A stretch of DNA of 13,299 nt from Pseudomonadota bacterium (GCA_023435945.1 JAEZLB010000340.1:1-13299), one strand, 5' to 3'. Counted from the stretch's first letter, positions 1 to 7,353 are shown. The notes: a model not told the origin generated them from the sequence alone. Made by a program: numbers and translations.

Positions 1-1322
1 AGCCCGTCGTTTGCCGAATACTGGGCCATGGGCGAGACCACGATGCGGTTCTGCAGCGTGACATCGCGCACCCGGAGCGGCGTGAGCATGGGGGGAATGG
101 CGCGTGCTGTTTTCGGCTTTTCCAGGCCAGCCTGCTGATAGGCGGCATTGGCGAAGCTGTCTTCGTAATGTTCTACATAGGCGCTGTCGCGCAGGCGCAG
201 GTTTTCGTGAGAGATGCGCTGGCTGCGCGTCAGCAGCGAATAGGCAAACTGTTCGGGCGGGAAGTGCGCATAACGCTGCACGTTCTCGAACCATTCCATG
301 GAATTGGCGGCGGCATTCTGGTTGCGCAGGATTTCTGTGCGGCGTGCCTGTTCGTAGCTGAACAGTGCATCGCTGAGAAGAGGCGTGTCATCGAGAGCCT
401 GATTCAGGGCGATGGCATCTTCCATCGCCTGGCGGGTGCCGGAGCCTATGGAGAAGTGAAGGCTGTGAGCGGCATCGCCCATCAGCACCAGCGGGATTGC
501 ATTTCCATTGACAGGAAGGGCATGTACCCAGTGAGCGCAGTTCAGGCGCCCGAAACGATGCCAGCTTTGTTCGCTGCTTGATTGTGGCGCCTGGTGTTGC
601 AGGCGATGGCCATTCAGGTGGGGAGCAAACAGTTTTTCGCAGTAGGCCAGCGTCTGCATGGTGGACAGGCTATCCAGCCCGGCGGCGCGCCACACGGATT
701 CCGGCGTTTCGATGATGAGGGTGGATGCACCTTGTGCATGCGGATAGGCGTGCATCTGGAACCAGCCGTGATCGGTTTCCTCGAAAGCGAAGGTGAAGGC
801 TGACAGCGGCAGTGTGCTGCCCAGCCAGATATAGCGGCAATGCCGCATTTCCATGCTCGGCTGAAAGGCATCGCGATAGTGCTCGCGTGTACTGCTGTTA
901 AGGCCGTCGCAGGCTATGACGAGGTCCGCATGGAATTCGGTAGCGATGGTCTGTGTATCCGTTACTTCCTGCCCGAAAATCAGTTCCACGCCAACCTGCT
1001 CGCAACGCTGCTGCAGTATGTCCAGCAGCCGCTGGCGCGTTATGCCCGAGAATCCATGACCGCCGGAGCACAAGGTCTGGTTCGTGATGTGGACGGCAAT
1101 ATCGTCCCAGTGCACCAGGGCATGGACGATGGCTTCTGCGCTGGGAGCATCGGCATGAAACAGCGATTCCATCGCCTGGTCGGAAAACACGACACCCCAG
1201 CCGTAAGTTTCATTGCGCTGGTGGCGGTCGATCACGATGATGCGGTCTCCGGGATGTGCCTTCTTTCTGAGCAGGCTGAAATACAGGCCGGCCGGTCCGC
1301 CACCAATGCAGACGATATTCAC
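1..1322 (-). CDS. abmA: Bifunctional aryl-CoA hydroxylase/reductase (anthraniloyl-CoA or salicylyl-CoA monooxygenase type), N-terminal 440 residues, runs off left edge
   Basis: Read from the GTG at 1322, the frame stays open to the window edge. Residues 7-12 are the GGGPAG dinucleotide fold for FAD. A CDG motif (CDGLNSSTRE) and a later GDAAHSLHFSIGSG segment are the DG and GD flavin motifs of class A aromatic hydroxylases. From about residue 405 a second domain begins (PPMLTPLRVRDVTLQNRIVV, then SPMAQYSANDG), the N terminus of an Old-Yellow-Enzyme-like FMN reductase. This fusion is typical of 2-aminobenzoyl-CoA monooxygenase/reductase and bifunctional salicylyl-CoA 5-hydroxylase, which act on CoA thioesters in the cytoplasm using NAD(P)H and O2. 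Family members are roughly 770-790 residues, so a little under half is missing. The GTG start overlaps the ligase stop (GTGA), with GGAGG at 1327-1331 four bases before it, so translational coupling is likely. The symbol follows Azoarcus evansii by analogy; anthranilate versus salicylate as substrate is not settled. Confidence 0.88.
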   Translation of the reverse strand, partial: MNIVCIGGGPAGLYFSLLRKKAHPGDRIIVIDRHQRNETYGWGVVFSDQAMESLFHADAPSAEAIVHALVHWDDIAVHITNQTLCSGGHGFSGITRQRLLDILQQRCEQVGVELIFGQEVTDTQTIATEFHADLVIACDGLNSSTREHYRDAFQPSMEMRHCRYIWLGSTLPLSAFTFAFEETDHGWFQMHAYPHAQGASTLIIETPESVWRAAGLDSLSTMQTLAYCEKLFAPHLNGHRLQHQAPQSSSEQSWHRFGRLNCAHWVHALPVNGNAIPLVLMGDAAHSLHFSIGSGTRQAMEDAIALNQALDDTPLLSDALFSYEQARRTEILRNQNAAANSMEWFENVQRYAHFPPEQFAYSLLTRSQRISHENLRLRDSAYVEHYEDSFANAAYQQAGLEKPKTARAIPPMLTPLRVRDVTLQNRIVVSPMAQYSANDG

Positions 1323-2959
1323 TTTTCCTCCACTATGGAAGCGCTTGGGGAAGAGGTTCGCAGCTTGAAGCGTTGCAGCTTGCCGCTTTCGGTACGGGGA
1401 AGAACATCGACGAACTCGATGGCGCGCGGATACTTGTAGGGCGCAATTTTCTGCTTGACGAAATCCTGCAAGGTCTTGGCCAGTTCTGGGCCTGGGGTAT
1501 GGTCCAATTGCAGCACCACGTAAGCTTTTACGATCTGGCCGCGTTCTTCATCGGGTGTGCCGACTACCGCGCATTCCTGAACCGAAGGATGCAATAACAG
1601 CGCCTCCTCGACTTCAGGACCGGCAATGTTGTAGCCGGCGGACACGATCATGTCGTCCAGGCGGGAGTGATAGTAGAGGTAGCCGTCTTCATCCATGCTG
1701 AAAGCATCGCCCGTGATGTTCCAGCCGTTTTGCACATAAGTCTGTTGACGGGGATCGTCGAGGTAGCGGCAGCCTGTCGGCCCCTTGACTGCCAGCCGTC
1801 CCACCTGGCCCGGTGGCAGCGGATGGCCCCGGTCATCCAGTATGCAGGCCTGGTAGCCGGGAACGGCCTTGCCGGTCGCGCCTGCGCGTATTTCCTCTTC
1901 GGTCGCCGAAATGAAAATGTGCAGCATCTCGGTAGCGCCCAGTCCGTCTATCAGTTGCATGCCGGTGGCTTGCAGCCACTGCGTGCGCGTGGCAAGCGGC
2001 AGCGCTTCGCCGGCCGATACAGCCTTGCGCAGGCTGGACAGATCGTAGTTACACGCCAGCGGCGCCATGCGGCGATAGAAGGCGGGAGCAGTAAAACAGA
2101 GGGTGGCACGGAAATCCTGTATGCATTGCAGCAGTATGTCGGCGCTGGGCCTTTCCAGCAGCACGGCGCTCGCGCGATAGTGCAGAGGGAATAACACCAG
2201 TGCGCCCAGTCCGAACGTGAAGGCGAACGGCGGTGTGCCGATGCAGATATCGTCGTCGCGCGGTTGCAGCATCGCGCGCGGAAAGCATTCGCAGATGGCA
2301 AGGATGTCGCGGTGAAAATGCATGGTGCCCTTGGGCTTTCCGGTGGTGCCCGAGGTGAAGACGATCATGGCCACGTCTTCCGCCATGGTTGGGTAGGCAT
2401 CGAAGCTGCCGCTCTTGGTTTGCATGCATGTCTCCAGCGCACCGACGCCCTCATGATGGAAGCTCATCACCGCAGCAGCTTGGGCAAGCTGGCCATTGGC
2501 TGTTTCCAGTTCGTCCATCAGGGCTTGCGAACACAGCACGGCATTGACCTTGGCTTTGTCCAGCACTTCATGCAATTCCTTGGCACGCAGCATGGGCATG
2601 GTGGGCACCACGATGCAACCGGCCTTGAGGATGGCGAGGAAGCAGGCGGCTGTCATCAGCGCATTCTCGCCACGCAGCAGTACGCGGTTGCCAGGAACCA
2701 GCTTCATATCCTCATGCAGTACCTGCGCAATCTGGTTGACGGCCTGCAGCAATCGTCCGTAACTCCAATGTTCGTGCAGCGAGTAGAACGCAATGCGATC
2801 CGGACCTGTGTCCGCGATGGCGTCATCCAGCAGGGGAACGACGCAGTTGAGTTGCTGCGGGTATTGCAGGCCGGGCAGATCGAAGTCCAGTTCCGGCCAC
2901 GCCGCTCGCGGCGGCAGGTGATCACGGGCAAAGGTATCGAGATAGGCAGTTTTGAGCAT
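1319..2959 (-). CDS. abmG: Aryl-CoA ligase, 2-aminobenzoate/benzoate--CoA ligase family
   Basis: This 546-residue protein is an ANL-superfamily acyl-CoA synthetase that would adenylate an aromatic carboxylate with ATP and transfer it to CoA. Visible motifs: the P-loop at 202-211 (TSGTTGKPKG), GATE with Glu344 (A5), TGD with Asp418, SRLDD with Arg433, the hinge region followed by AGYNIAGPEVEE, and the C-terminal catalytic lysine Lys527 in SGKLQR. Length and the N-terminal style fit benzoate/2-aminobenzoate ligases. The next gene overlaps by four bases and encodes a hydroxylase that works on aryl-CoA, so the pair forms an aerobic CoA-dependent pathway for anthranilate (or salicylate). The ATG at 2959 has only a weak AGG upstream; residues from there match the family's usual N terminus (xxTAYLDTFARDHLPP). 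Transcription probably starts from the operator-covered promoter at 3015-3043. The symbol is by analogy with Azoarcus evansii and is less certain than the enzyme class. Confidence 0.92.
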   Translation of the reverse strand: MLKTAYLDTFARDHLPPRAAWPELDFDLPGLQYPQQLNCVVPLLDDAIADTGPDRIAFYSLHEHWSYGRLLQAVNQIAQVLHEDMKLVPGNRVLLRGENALMTAACFLAILKAGCIVVPTMPMLRAKELHEVLDKAKVNAVLCSQALMDELETANGQLAQAAAVMSFHHEGVGALETCMQTKSGSFDAYPTMAEDVAMIVFTSGTTGKPKGTMHFHRDILAICECFPRAMLQPRDDDICIGTPPFAFTFGLGALVLFPLHYRASAVLLERPSADILLQCIQDFRATLCFTAPAFYRRMAPLACNYDLSSLRKAVSAGEALPLATRTQWLQATGMQLIDGLGATEMLHIFISATEEEIRAGATGKAVPGYQACILDDRGHPLPPGQVGRLAVKGPTGCRYLDDPRQQTYVQNGWNITGDAFSMDEDGYLYYHSRLDDMIVSAGYNIAGPEVEEALLLHPSVQECAVVGTPDEERGQIVKAYVVLQLDHTPGPELAKTLQDFVKQKIAPYKYPRAIEFVDVLPRTESGKLQRFKLRTSSPSASIVEEK

Positions 2960-3013
2960 GTCGCCTGAGGCGTGTCAAGACGGATTGAAGAGCGGCGGCT
3001 GCCGAAGAGGGGT

Positions 3014-3049
3014 TACTTTAAACCTAAAGTATTGGGCATTCAATACTTT
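3014..3049. promoter_or_regulatory. Two overlapping palindromes, probable repressor operator
   Basis: Palindrome one is TACTTTA-AACC-TAAAGTA (3014-3031, perfect 7-base arms). Palindrome two is AAAGTATTG-N6-CAATACTTT (3026-3049, perfect 9-base arms). They share 3026-3031, so the core ACTTT/AAAGT occurs three times in alternating orientation. Size and symmetry suit a dimeric regulator such as MarR or TetR; several aryl-CoA operons are known to be controlled by MarR-type repressors that release DNA on binding the CoA thioester. No regulator gene is present in the window, so the identity of the protein is inference. Confidence 0.6.
3015..3043 (-). promoter_or_regulatory. Predicted sigma70-type promoter of the ligase-hydroxylase operon
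   Basis: On the minus strand TTGAAT (3043-3038) and TAAAGT (3020-3015) are separated by exactly 17 bases; each matches the consensus hexamer at 4 of 6 positions. The start of transcription would be near 3008, giving a leader of about 50 bases to the ATG at 2959. Both hexamers lie inside the palindromes described separately, so a bound repressor would cover the promoter. This is prediction from sequence alone. Confidence 0.5.
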
Positions 3050-3233
3050 GCATGCCGGTAGAAGCAAGAACAGGCATGTGACCGGCGACGTGAAGCACAA
3101 GCATGGTCTGGGTGCTGCCGGACTGTGTCCACTATCCGCAGTGCCGCCCGGTGGAAAAGCGGAATCAGGGGGGAGTAAGGCAGCGGCACGACCTGAATCA
3201 CTGGCGGTCCTGTTTGTATCCGTTATGGAGATA

Positions 3234-3362
3234 TTATTTGTTGAGCGAGTGGGTAACGCCTGCGCGCACCGGCCGTGCCTTTCTCAGGACGGCCGAGACA
3301 AGCAGCATCACTACTACGAATACTTTCACGAATTGCTTGGTAAGACCAGGAATCGCAGACAG
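3234..3362 (-). CDS. Possible 42-residue membrane microprotein with a CTG start
   Basis: A near-perfect Shine-Dalgarno sequence AAGGAGG (3377-3371) stands eight bases before a CTG at 3362, and the frame runs 42 codons to TAA at 3236-3234. The translation contains one strongly hydrophobic segment (FVKVFVVVMLLVSAVL) followed at once by basic residues RKARPVR, the pattern of a single-pass membrane protein with a cytoplasmic basic side. There is no ATG, GTG or TTG at a suitable distance, and CTG starts are rare, which weakens the case. I recognise no family. It may equally be a chance frame. Confidence 0.2.
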   Translation of the reverse strand: MSAIPGLTKQFVKVFVVVMLLVSAVLRKARPVRAGVTHSLNK

Positions 3363-3557
3363 TGGCGTAACCTCCTTGGGCAGAAGGCAAGCCCGCGTAT
3401 GCTTATTCCATCTCCCTAACGTAAAAGAGGAATTGATAGATCTCCGCTAATGCGGTTATCGCAGCATAGTCTGCAAGCGTACCAAGGGCGAAAAAATATT
3501 GTCATCACAAGAGAGTATTGAATTGAAGGGGACTGTAAGGAAGATAGGGAGTTAAAG

Positions 3558-3643
3558 ATGGAACTTCGTTAATGCGCTTCAGTCCATTGAATGTGGTCCC
3601 GGCTCCAACCCCGATATTGAAAAGCAGCACTATGCCAGCTTAA
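3558..3643 (+). CDS. Two nested tiny ORFs (4 and 23 codons) behind a good ribosome binding site
   Basis: AGGGAG at 3546-3551 lies six bases before an ATG at 3558 that encodes only MELR and stops at TAA 3570-3572. The final A of that stop starts ATG 3572-3574, in a TAATG junction, opening a 23-codon frame to TAA at 3641-3643. The stop-start overlap is the arrangement used for translational coupling. Neither peptide resembles anything I know, and no gene follows in the same direction for several hundred bases, so function is unknown and chance is a serious alternative. Confidence 0.15.
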
Positions 3644-3826
3644 CTTTTAGGTCACGGGAGTGCAGGGACCATCTCTCTCCCTTCTTGTACTCTTCCAATT
3701 TTTTCTTCTCTTCCGGATCTGCGATAGGTGCCTATCCGGGTTCCTTTCTCTCGTTACTGCTCTTATTTTTGGCGTTTTTAGGATGTTGCGAAAAAGCGTA
3801 TTTGCAATATATTTAGTAACAAAAAA

Positions 3827-3855
3827 TTGCCACATGGAAATGCGCTATGGATAAT
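3827..3855 (+). promoter_or_regulatory. Strong sigma70-type promoter candidate pointing toward the signalling genes
   Basis: TTGCCA (3827-3832) and GATAAT (3850-3855) are 17 bases apart and each matches consensus at 5 of 6 positions, in a local AT-rich stretch. The start of transcription would be near 3862, about 105 bases before the possible ORF at 3968 and 500 bases before the diguanylate cyclase gene. A small inverted repeat AGAGAA-N5-TTCTCT (3890-3906) lies in the leader. Confidence 0.55.
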
Positions 3856-3967
3856 GTAACGAACCATAATAAAGCGGCTTTCCCCTTATAGAGAAAGGCA
3901 TTCTCTTTGTCGCAGGCGAGAGCGTGACATCTTGTCCTGGTGATGGCGCTTGCTCTGAGAGGTATTG

Positions 3968-4333
3968 ATGCACATTCGTTATTTACAGGCATGCTCCTAT
4001 ATGGGACAAACCGCCGGTTGCTTTAGCCAGACCGGCGCAGTGGATGATGAGGTGCGTAATACCGCTCGCTCCTGGAGCAAATGTGCAGAGGACAATCATG
4101 CCGATTCCGTTGCGGGGGGAAATCCGTCTTTTCACATTCTCAGCGACCGTAAGGCATCGTCCATCTTCGACTTTGACTATGCAGGGAGAGTAAGCATTCA
4201 GCGCTTCCTTGTCCGCAGGTTCGGATCGTTTCTCAAGTTGTCATTGCGAGGAAATCTTTATTCACCTCTTTTTCGGCCAACGATGAAGTGCCCGACGCGA
4301 GGTCTGCTCGTCCTGGGTAGCAAATTGACGTAG
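3968..4333 (+). CDS. Hypothetical protein, 121 residues, doubtful
   Basis: The ATG at 3968 is preceded by GAGAGGT at a suitable distance, and a good promoter lies about 105 bases upstream; the frame ends 28 bases before the diguanylate cyclase start. An in-frame TTG at 3965 is directly adjacent. The translation has no signal peptide, membrane segment or known motif: it is moderately basic toward the C terminus (SIQRFLVRRFGSFLKLSLRG) and carries four cysteines. I do not recognise a family. Its position makes it the candidate first gene of the signalling transcript, but the region could simply be a long leader. Confidence 0.3.
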   Translation: MHIRYLQACSYMGQTAGCFSQTGAVDDEVRNTARSWSKCAEDNHADSVAGGNPSFHILSDRKASSIFDFDYAGRVSIQRFLVRRFGSFLKLSLRGNLYSPLFRPTMKCPTRGLLVLGSKLT

Positions 4334-4361
4334 CGTCTATTTCGTTTCCCAGGATGAGCTC

Positions 4362-6017
4362 ATGGTTCAGTCGCTGCAATTTCGCATCAATCTCATTTCG
4401 CTGTTATCCGGTGTCCTGATCGCAACCGGCCTGGTGCTGGCAGGCTGGCGTGTGATTGCCCTCCACGTCAACGAGGAATTTCAGACTCATGCTCAGATTG
4501 CCGCCCAGGATCTGGTGAACAGTGTGCAACGCATGAAGGCCTTGGGGTTTACATTCGATGCATTTCTGGGCCTGGACGAGGAATGCCGCGAGGTGGTCAG
4601 GCAGGATGAGTTCTTACTGTATGCAGGCATCTATGATTTGCAGGGGCGATTGCGCTTCAGTAGTGGCGGGGCCGACATAGGGTGGCCAGGTGCTCGAGAA
4701 GATGCGGAAAATTTTCAGGTCACTCAACGTGACAACTATCTTTTTTTTGCTCAACCCATAGAAGAGTACAGCGATTCCAATGAAGGCTTTGTGGTGATCG
4801 TTGCCGATCTCGCGCTGGCACAGCGAAAAATATGGGAGATGGTGACGCGTTTCGTTGTGCTGGCCGGTGTGCTGGTGATTGTAGGGCTGGGACTGCATTT
4901 CCTGTGGCTGCGACGCAGTGTCATCATGCCTTTGCGTCTGCTGGTAAAGGAGGTCAAGGCCGTTGATCCTTCCAATTTTCAGGGAAGATTGAACAGGGTG
5001 GATATCGGCAGGGGCGAAATCGGTGAGCTGGCGACGGTTTTCTCCAAGCTGTTGTCTGAACTCAGCAAAGCACAACAGGAAGGCATGAAGCAGGCCAGCC
5101 GCATCCTGAAAGCCGAGAAGCAGTTGAACAAGACCATCATGCAGAGTTCGCCGCTGGCTATCTATACGCGGGATCGCCAAGGCATGCTGACTGGATGGAA
5201 TGCGGCGTGCGAACGCTTGTTCGGCTGGACCGAAGAAGAGGTGTTGGGACAGCCCTTGCCCACCATACCGCTGGATAAACTCGATGAAAGCGCCGATATG
5301 CGGCAGCAATTATTGCAGGGGCACCCCAACTTGCAGATCGAGGCGCAGCGCATGCGGCGCGACGGTAGCATGGTCGAGTTGTTGATCACCTTATCGCCAC
5401 TTTACGATGAAAACGGTGAGATTGAAGGCGTGCTCGCCATTGCTGCCGATATTACCGAGCGCAAAGTGGCGGAAAGGCATATTGAATTCCTGGCTCATCA
5501 TGATGCGTTGACGGGATTGCCGAATCGACGGCTGATACAGGCGCGCTTTGAGCAGGTTGCGGCCTTTGCCGATTGTGAAGGGAAGAAAGTCGGGATGGTG
5601 TATTTCGACCTGGATCATTTCAAGGCGATCAACGACAGTTTTGGCCATGGAGGGGGCGATATCTACCTGAAGGAAATCGCGCGCCGCTTGAGTGGTACGG
5701 TACGCAGTTCTGACATCCTGAGCCGGCAGGGGGGCGATGAGTTCCTGATTGTGCTGGCCAGCCTGAACGGGGCAGAGGATATCCTTCCCGTGCTGGATAA
5801 GTTACGAGAAAAGATGAAGGAACCGGTATTGGTAGGGAATAAGGGAATTGTGGTGTCCATGTCTGTCGGTGTTGCGCTCTATCCGGATGACGGTAGCGAT
5901 TTCGAGGAACTACAGAGAAAGGCCGATGCTGCGATGTATCAGGCAAAGAATGCGGGCAGGAATACCTACGGTTTTTATGGCGGTCATCCGTCACAGGCGA
6001 AACTGCATTGCTCCTAG
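4362..6017 (+). CDS. Membrane diguanylate cyclase: periplasmic sensor-HAMP-PAS-GGDEF
   Basis: This 551-residue protein would make c-di-GMP from two GTP at the inner membrane. Order of parts: first membrane segment about 11-33, a periplasmic sensor of about 125 residues, second membrane segment about 162-183, HAMP linker about 184-235, PAS/PAC about 256-368 (NKTIMQSSPLAIYTRD through AADITERK), then GGDEF about 375-540 beginning at HHDALTGLPNR. The active-site loop is intact (GGDEF, 457-461), the metal-binding aspartate sits in FDLDHFKAIND, and the inhibitory I-site RxxD (Arg448-Asp451) is exactly five residues before GGDEF, so product inhibition is expected. The start has AGGA at 4351-4354, seven bases away. 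It lies on the same strand as the binding protein and GGDEF-EAL genes, 178 bases upstream, and could be co-transcribed. The ligand of the periplasmic domain is unknown. Confidence 0.93.
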   Translation: MVQSLQFRINLISLLSGVLIATGLVLAGWRVIALHVNEEFQTHAQIAAQDLVNSVQRMKALGFTFDAFLGLDEECREVVRQDEFLLYAGIYDLQGRLRFSSGGADIGWPGAREDAENFQVTQRDNYLFFAQPIEEYSDSNEGFVVIVADLALAQRKIWEMVTRFVVLAGVLVIVGLGLHFLWLRRSVIMPLRLLVKEVKAVDPSNFQGRLNRVDIGRGEIGELATVFSKLLSELSKAQQEGMKQASRILKAEKQLNKTIMQSSPLAIYTRDRQGMLTGWNAACERLFGWTEEEVLGQPLPTIPLDKLDESADMRQQLLQGHPNLQIEAQRMRRDGSMVELLITLSPLYDENGEIEGVLAIAADITERKVAERHIEFLAHHDALTGLPNRRLIQARFEQVAAFADCEGKKVGMVYFDLDHFKAINDSFGHGGGDIYLKEIARRLSGTVRSSDILSRQGGDEFLIVLASLNGAEDILPVLDKLREKMKEPVLVGNKGIVVSMSVGVALYPDDGSDFEELQRKADAAMYQAKNAGRNTYGFYGGHPSQAKLHCS

Positions 6018-6183
6018 TTGCCACCTTCTGTTGTAAGCAAAGCGGCGCAGTTTCAGAATTTTCTGGCCGATGAGGAAGCCTCGGTCTACTATCTGGAGTG
6101 CAGAAACAGAATAAACAGAAGTGACGGACCCTCCCGGAGAGGATGTGGTCACCAGAGAAGAGACGCTTGGGGCAAATGTTCCG

Positions 6184-6189
6184 AGGAGG
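6184..6189 (+). promoter_or_regulatory. Ribosome binding site that fixes the start of the binding-protein gene
   Basis: AGGAGG lies six bases before ATG 6196. The same frame is open from a GTG at 6121, but that would add 25 polar residues in front of a clear signal peptide and has no comparable Shine-Dalgarno sequence, so 6196 is preferred. Confidence 0.75.
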
Positions 6190-6195
6190 AGAGGC

Positions 6196-7353
6196 ATGGT
6201 AGCGTTAAAAAAATGGCGTTGGTGGCTCGCTGCATGGAGCATGTTGTTACCGCTTAGCGGCACTATTGCCTCCGAGCCGCTGGTGCTGGCTGCCTCTCTC
6301 AGTCTGACCGGACACTACGTGGAGCTCGGTAAAATGAAGGAGCGAGCTTACCGACTGTGGGCCGAGGACGTGAATCGGCGAGGCGGCATACTGGGCAGAC
6401 CTGTCAAGCTTCTGATCGTCGACGACCAAAGCGATAGGGAGCGTACTCGCCAGTTATATACCGACTTTGCCACCAAGCACAAAGCCGATTTTTTCCTGGG
6501 GCCTTATTCCAGTGAACTGACCGACGTGGCTGCCGAGGTTGCAGAAACTTATCAGTATCCCATCCTGGCATCGGGCGCTTCGGCAAACTCCTTGTGGGAT
6601 AAAAATCGCAAATATTTGTTTGGTGTCTACGTTACCAGCGATCGCTACACGATCGGTTTTCTGGAACTGCTGGTCCGGCACGGCATCAACCATGTTGCCA
6701 TCGTCGCTGGCAAGGAGCCTTTCTCACAAGGGATTCTGGCCGGAAGCCTGGAGTGGGCAAAACGATTTGGCCTGAACATGGTCCAGACAGGGGTGTTCAC
6801 GTCAGGTGAGATGGATATTGAAGAAGGCATACGTGCCGCTCATGCATCCGGTGCAGAAGCGCTGCTGATAGCCGGCCATTTCAAGGATTCCGTCAATGCT
6901 ACCCATGTACTGAAAAAGATAAGTTGGAAGCCCAAGGCCTTTTTCGCAACAGTGGGGCCAGCACTGGACAACTATGGCGATGATTTAGGCAAGGATGCTG
7001 AGTTCACTTTTTCATGTTCGCAATGGGAACCTTCGCTTTCCTATCCTGGTGCCCGGGAGTTCGCAAAAACCTTTGTAGAGCGTTACAACATGCAGCCTTC
7101 CTACCATGCTGCAACCGCCTATGCGGAAGGGGAAATCCTGGAATCCTCCATCGTCAAGGCCAACAGTTTCGACAGGCGGAAGGTGCGCGACAAGATGCAG
7201 GTGCTCGACGTGATTACCATCATTGGCCGGTATGGCGTCGATAAGGATGGAAGACAGATAAGGCATTTCACTACTACCGTGCAATGGCAGAACGGTAAAA
7301 AACAGATCGTCGCGCCCAAGGAACTCAAGACCGCTGATCCGATATGGAGATAA
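6196..7353 (+). CDS. Periplasmic substrate-binding protein, type I fold (LivJ-like), probably a signalling partner
   Basis: The 385-residue product begins with a signal peptide (basic KKWRW, hydrophobic core, probable cleavage near SGTIAS-EP about residue 26). The mature part follows the branched-chain amino acid/amide binding-protein pattern: LSLTGHYVELG, then DVNRRGGILGRPVKLLIVDDQSD, then LGPYSSELTDVAAEVAE and the late YHAATAYAEGEILESSIVKA helix. No lipobox cysteine is seen at the cleavage site, so the protein should be soluble in the periplasm. There is no permease or ATPase gene beside it; instead its last ten bases overlap the start of a GGDEF-EAL gene. By comparison with NspS-MbaA of Vibrio cholerae, I infer that it binds a small ligand and contacts the periplasmic domain of that enzyme. 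A transport role with distant partners cannot be excluded. The ligand cannot be read from the sequence. Confidence 0.88.
   Translation: MVALKKWRWWLAAWSMLLPLSGTIASEPLVLAASLSLTGHYVELGKMKERAYRLWAEDVNRRGGILGRPVKLLIVDDQSDRERTRQLYTDFATKHKADFFLGPYSSELTDVAAEVAETYQYPILASGASANSLWDKNRKYLFGVYVTSDRYTIGFLELLVRHGINHVAIVAGKEPFSQGILAGSLEWAKRFGLNMVQTGVFTSGEMDIEEGIRAAHASGAEALLIAGHFKDSVNATHVLKKISWKPKAFFATVGPALDNYGDDLGKDAEFTFSCSQWEPSLSYPGAREFAKTFVERYNMQPSYHAATAYAEGEILESSIVKANSFDRRKVRDKMQVLDVITIIGRYGVDKDGRQIRHFTTTVQWQNGKKQIVAPKELKTADPIWR

Larger units (their letters stand above)
3050..3826. other. Intergenic stretch without a recognisable gene
   Basis: About 780 bases between the aromatic operon and the rightward promoter. 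Open frames on both strands were read through, and none gives a protein family I recognise; cysteine- and histidine-scattered translations such as those at 2952-3419 and 3103-3450 look like chance. It contains a tiny hydrophobic reading frame on the minus strand (3234-3362), two nested short plus-strand ORFs after a good Shine-Dalgarno sequence (3546-3643), and a pyrimidine-rich run around 3671-3720. It may hold decayed genes or regulatory RNA, but the sequence does not show which. Confidence 0.5.

Noticed and set aside
840..2968. Long plus-strand frames opposite the hydroxylase and ligase genes (for example 840-1439, 1667-2194, 2264-2968)
   Set aside because: They are antisense to two confidently identified enzymes, have no recognisable motif and reflect third-position bias of the real genes.
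2974..2979. Perfect TTGACA on the minus strand just upstream of the ligase ATG
   Set aside because: A matching -10 would fall inside the coding sequence, leaving no room for the annotated start; the 3015-3043 pair fits better.
2952..3450. Plus-strand frames of 155 and 115 codons in the left intergenic region
   Set aside because: No family resemblance, no ribosome binding site, composition typical of chance translation, and the first runs through the operator.
3647..3854. Hydrophobic plus-strand frame from GTG 3660 and lysine/glutamate-rich minus-strand frames over the same bases
   Set aside because: Both arise from one pyrimidine-rich tract, which reads as Leu/Phe/Ser on one strand and Lys/Glu/Arg on the other.
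3890..3906. Inverted repeat AGAGAA-N5-TTCTCT as a terminator
   Set aside because: Only six mostly A-T pairs with no T run after it.
4614..5309. 231-codon minus-strand frame inside the diguanylate cyclase gene
   Set aside because: Antisense shadow; the plus strand carries clear HAMP, PAS and GGDEF domains.
6121..6195. Extended N terminus of the binding protein from a GTG at 6121
   Set aside because: It would bury the signal peptide behind 25 polar residues and lacks the strong ribosome site present at 6184.
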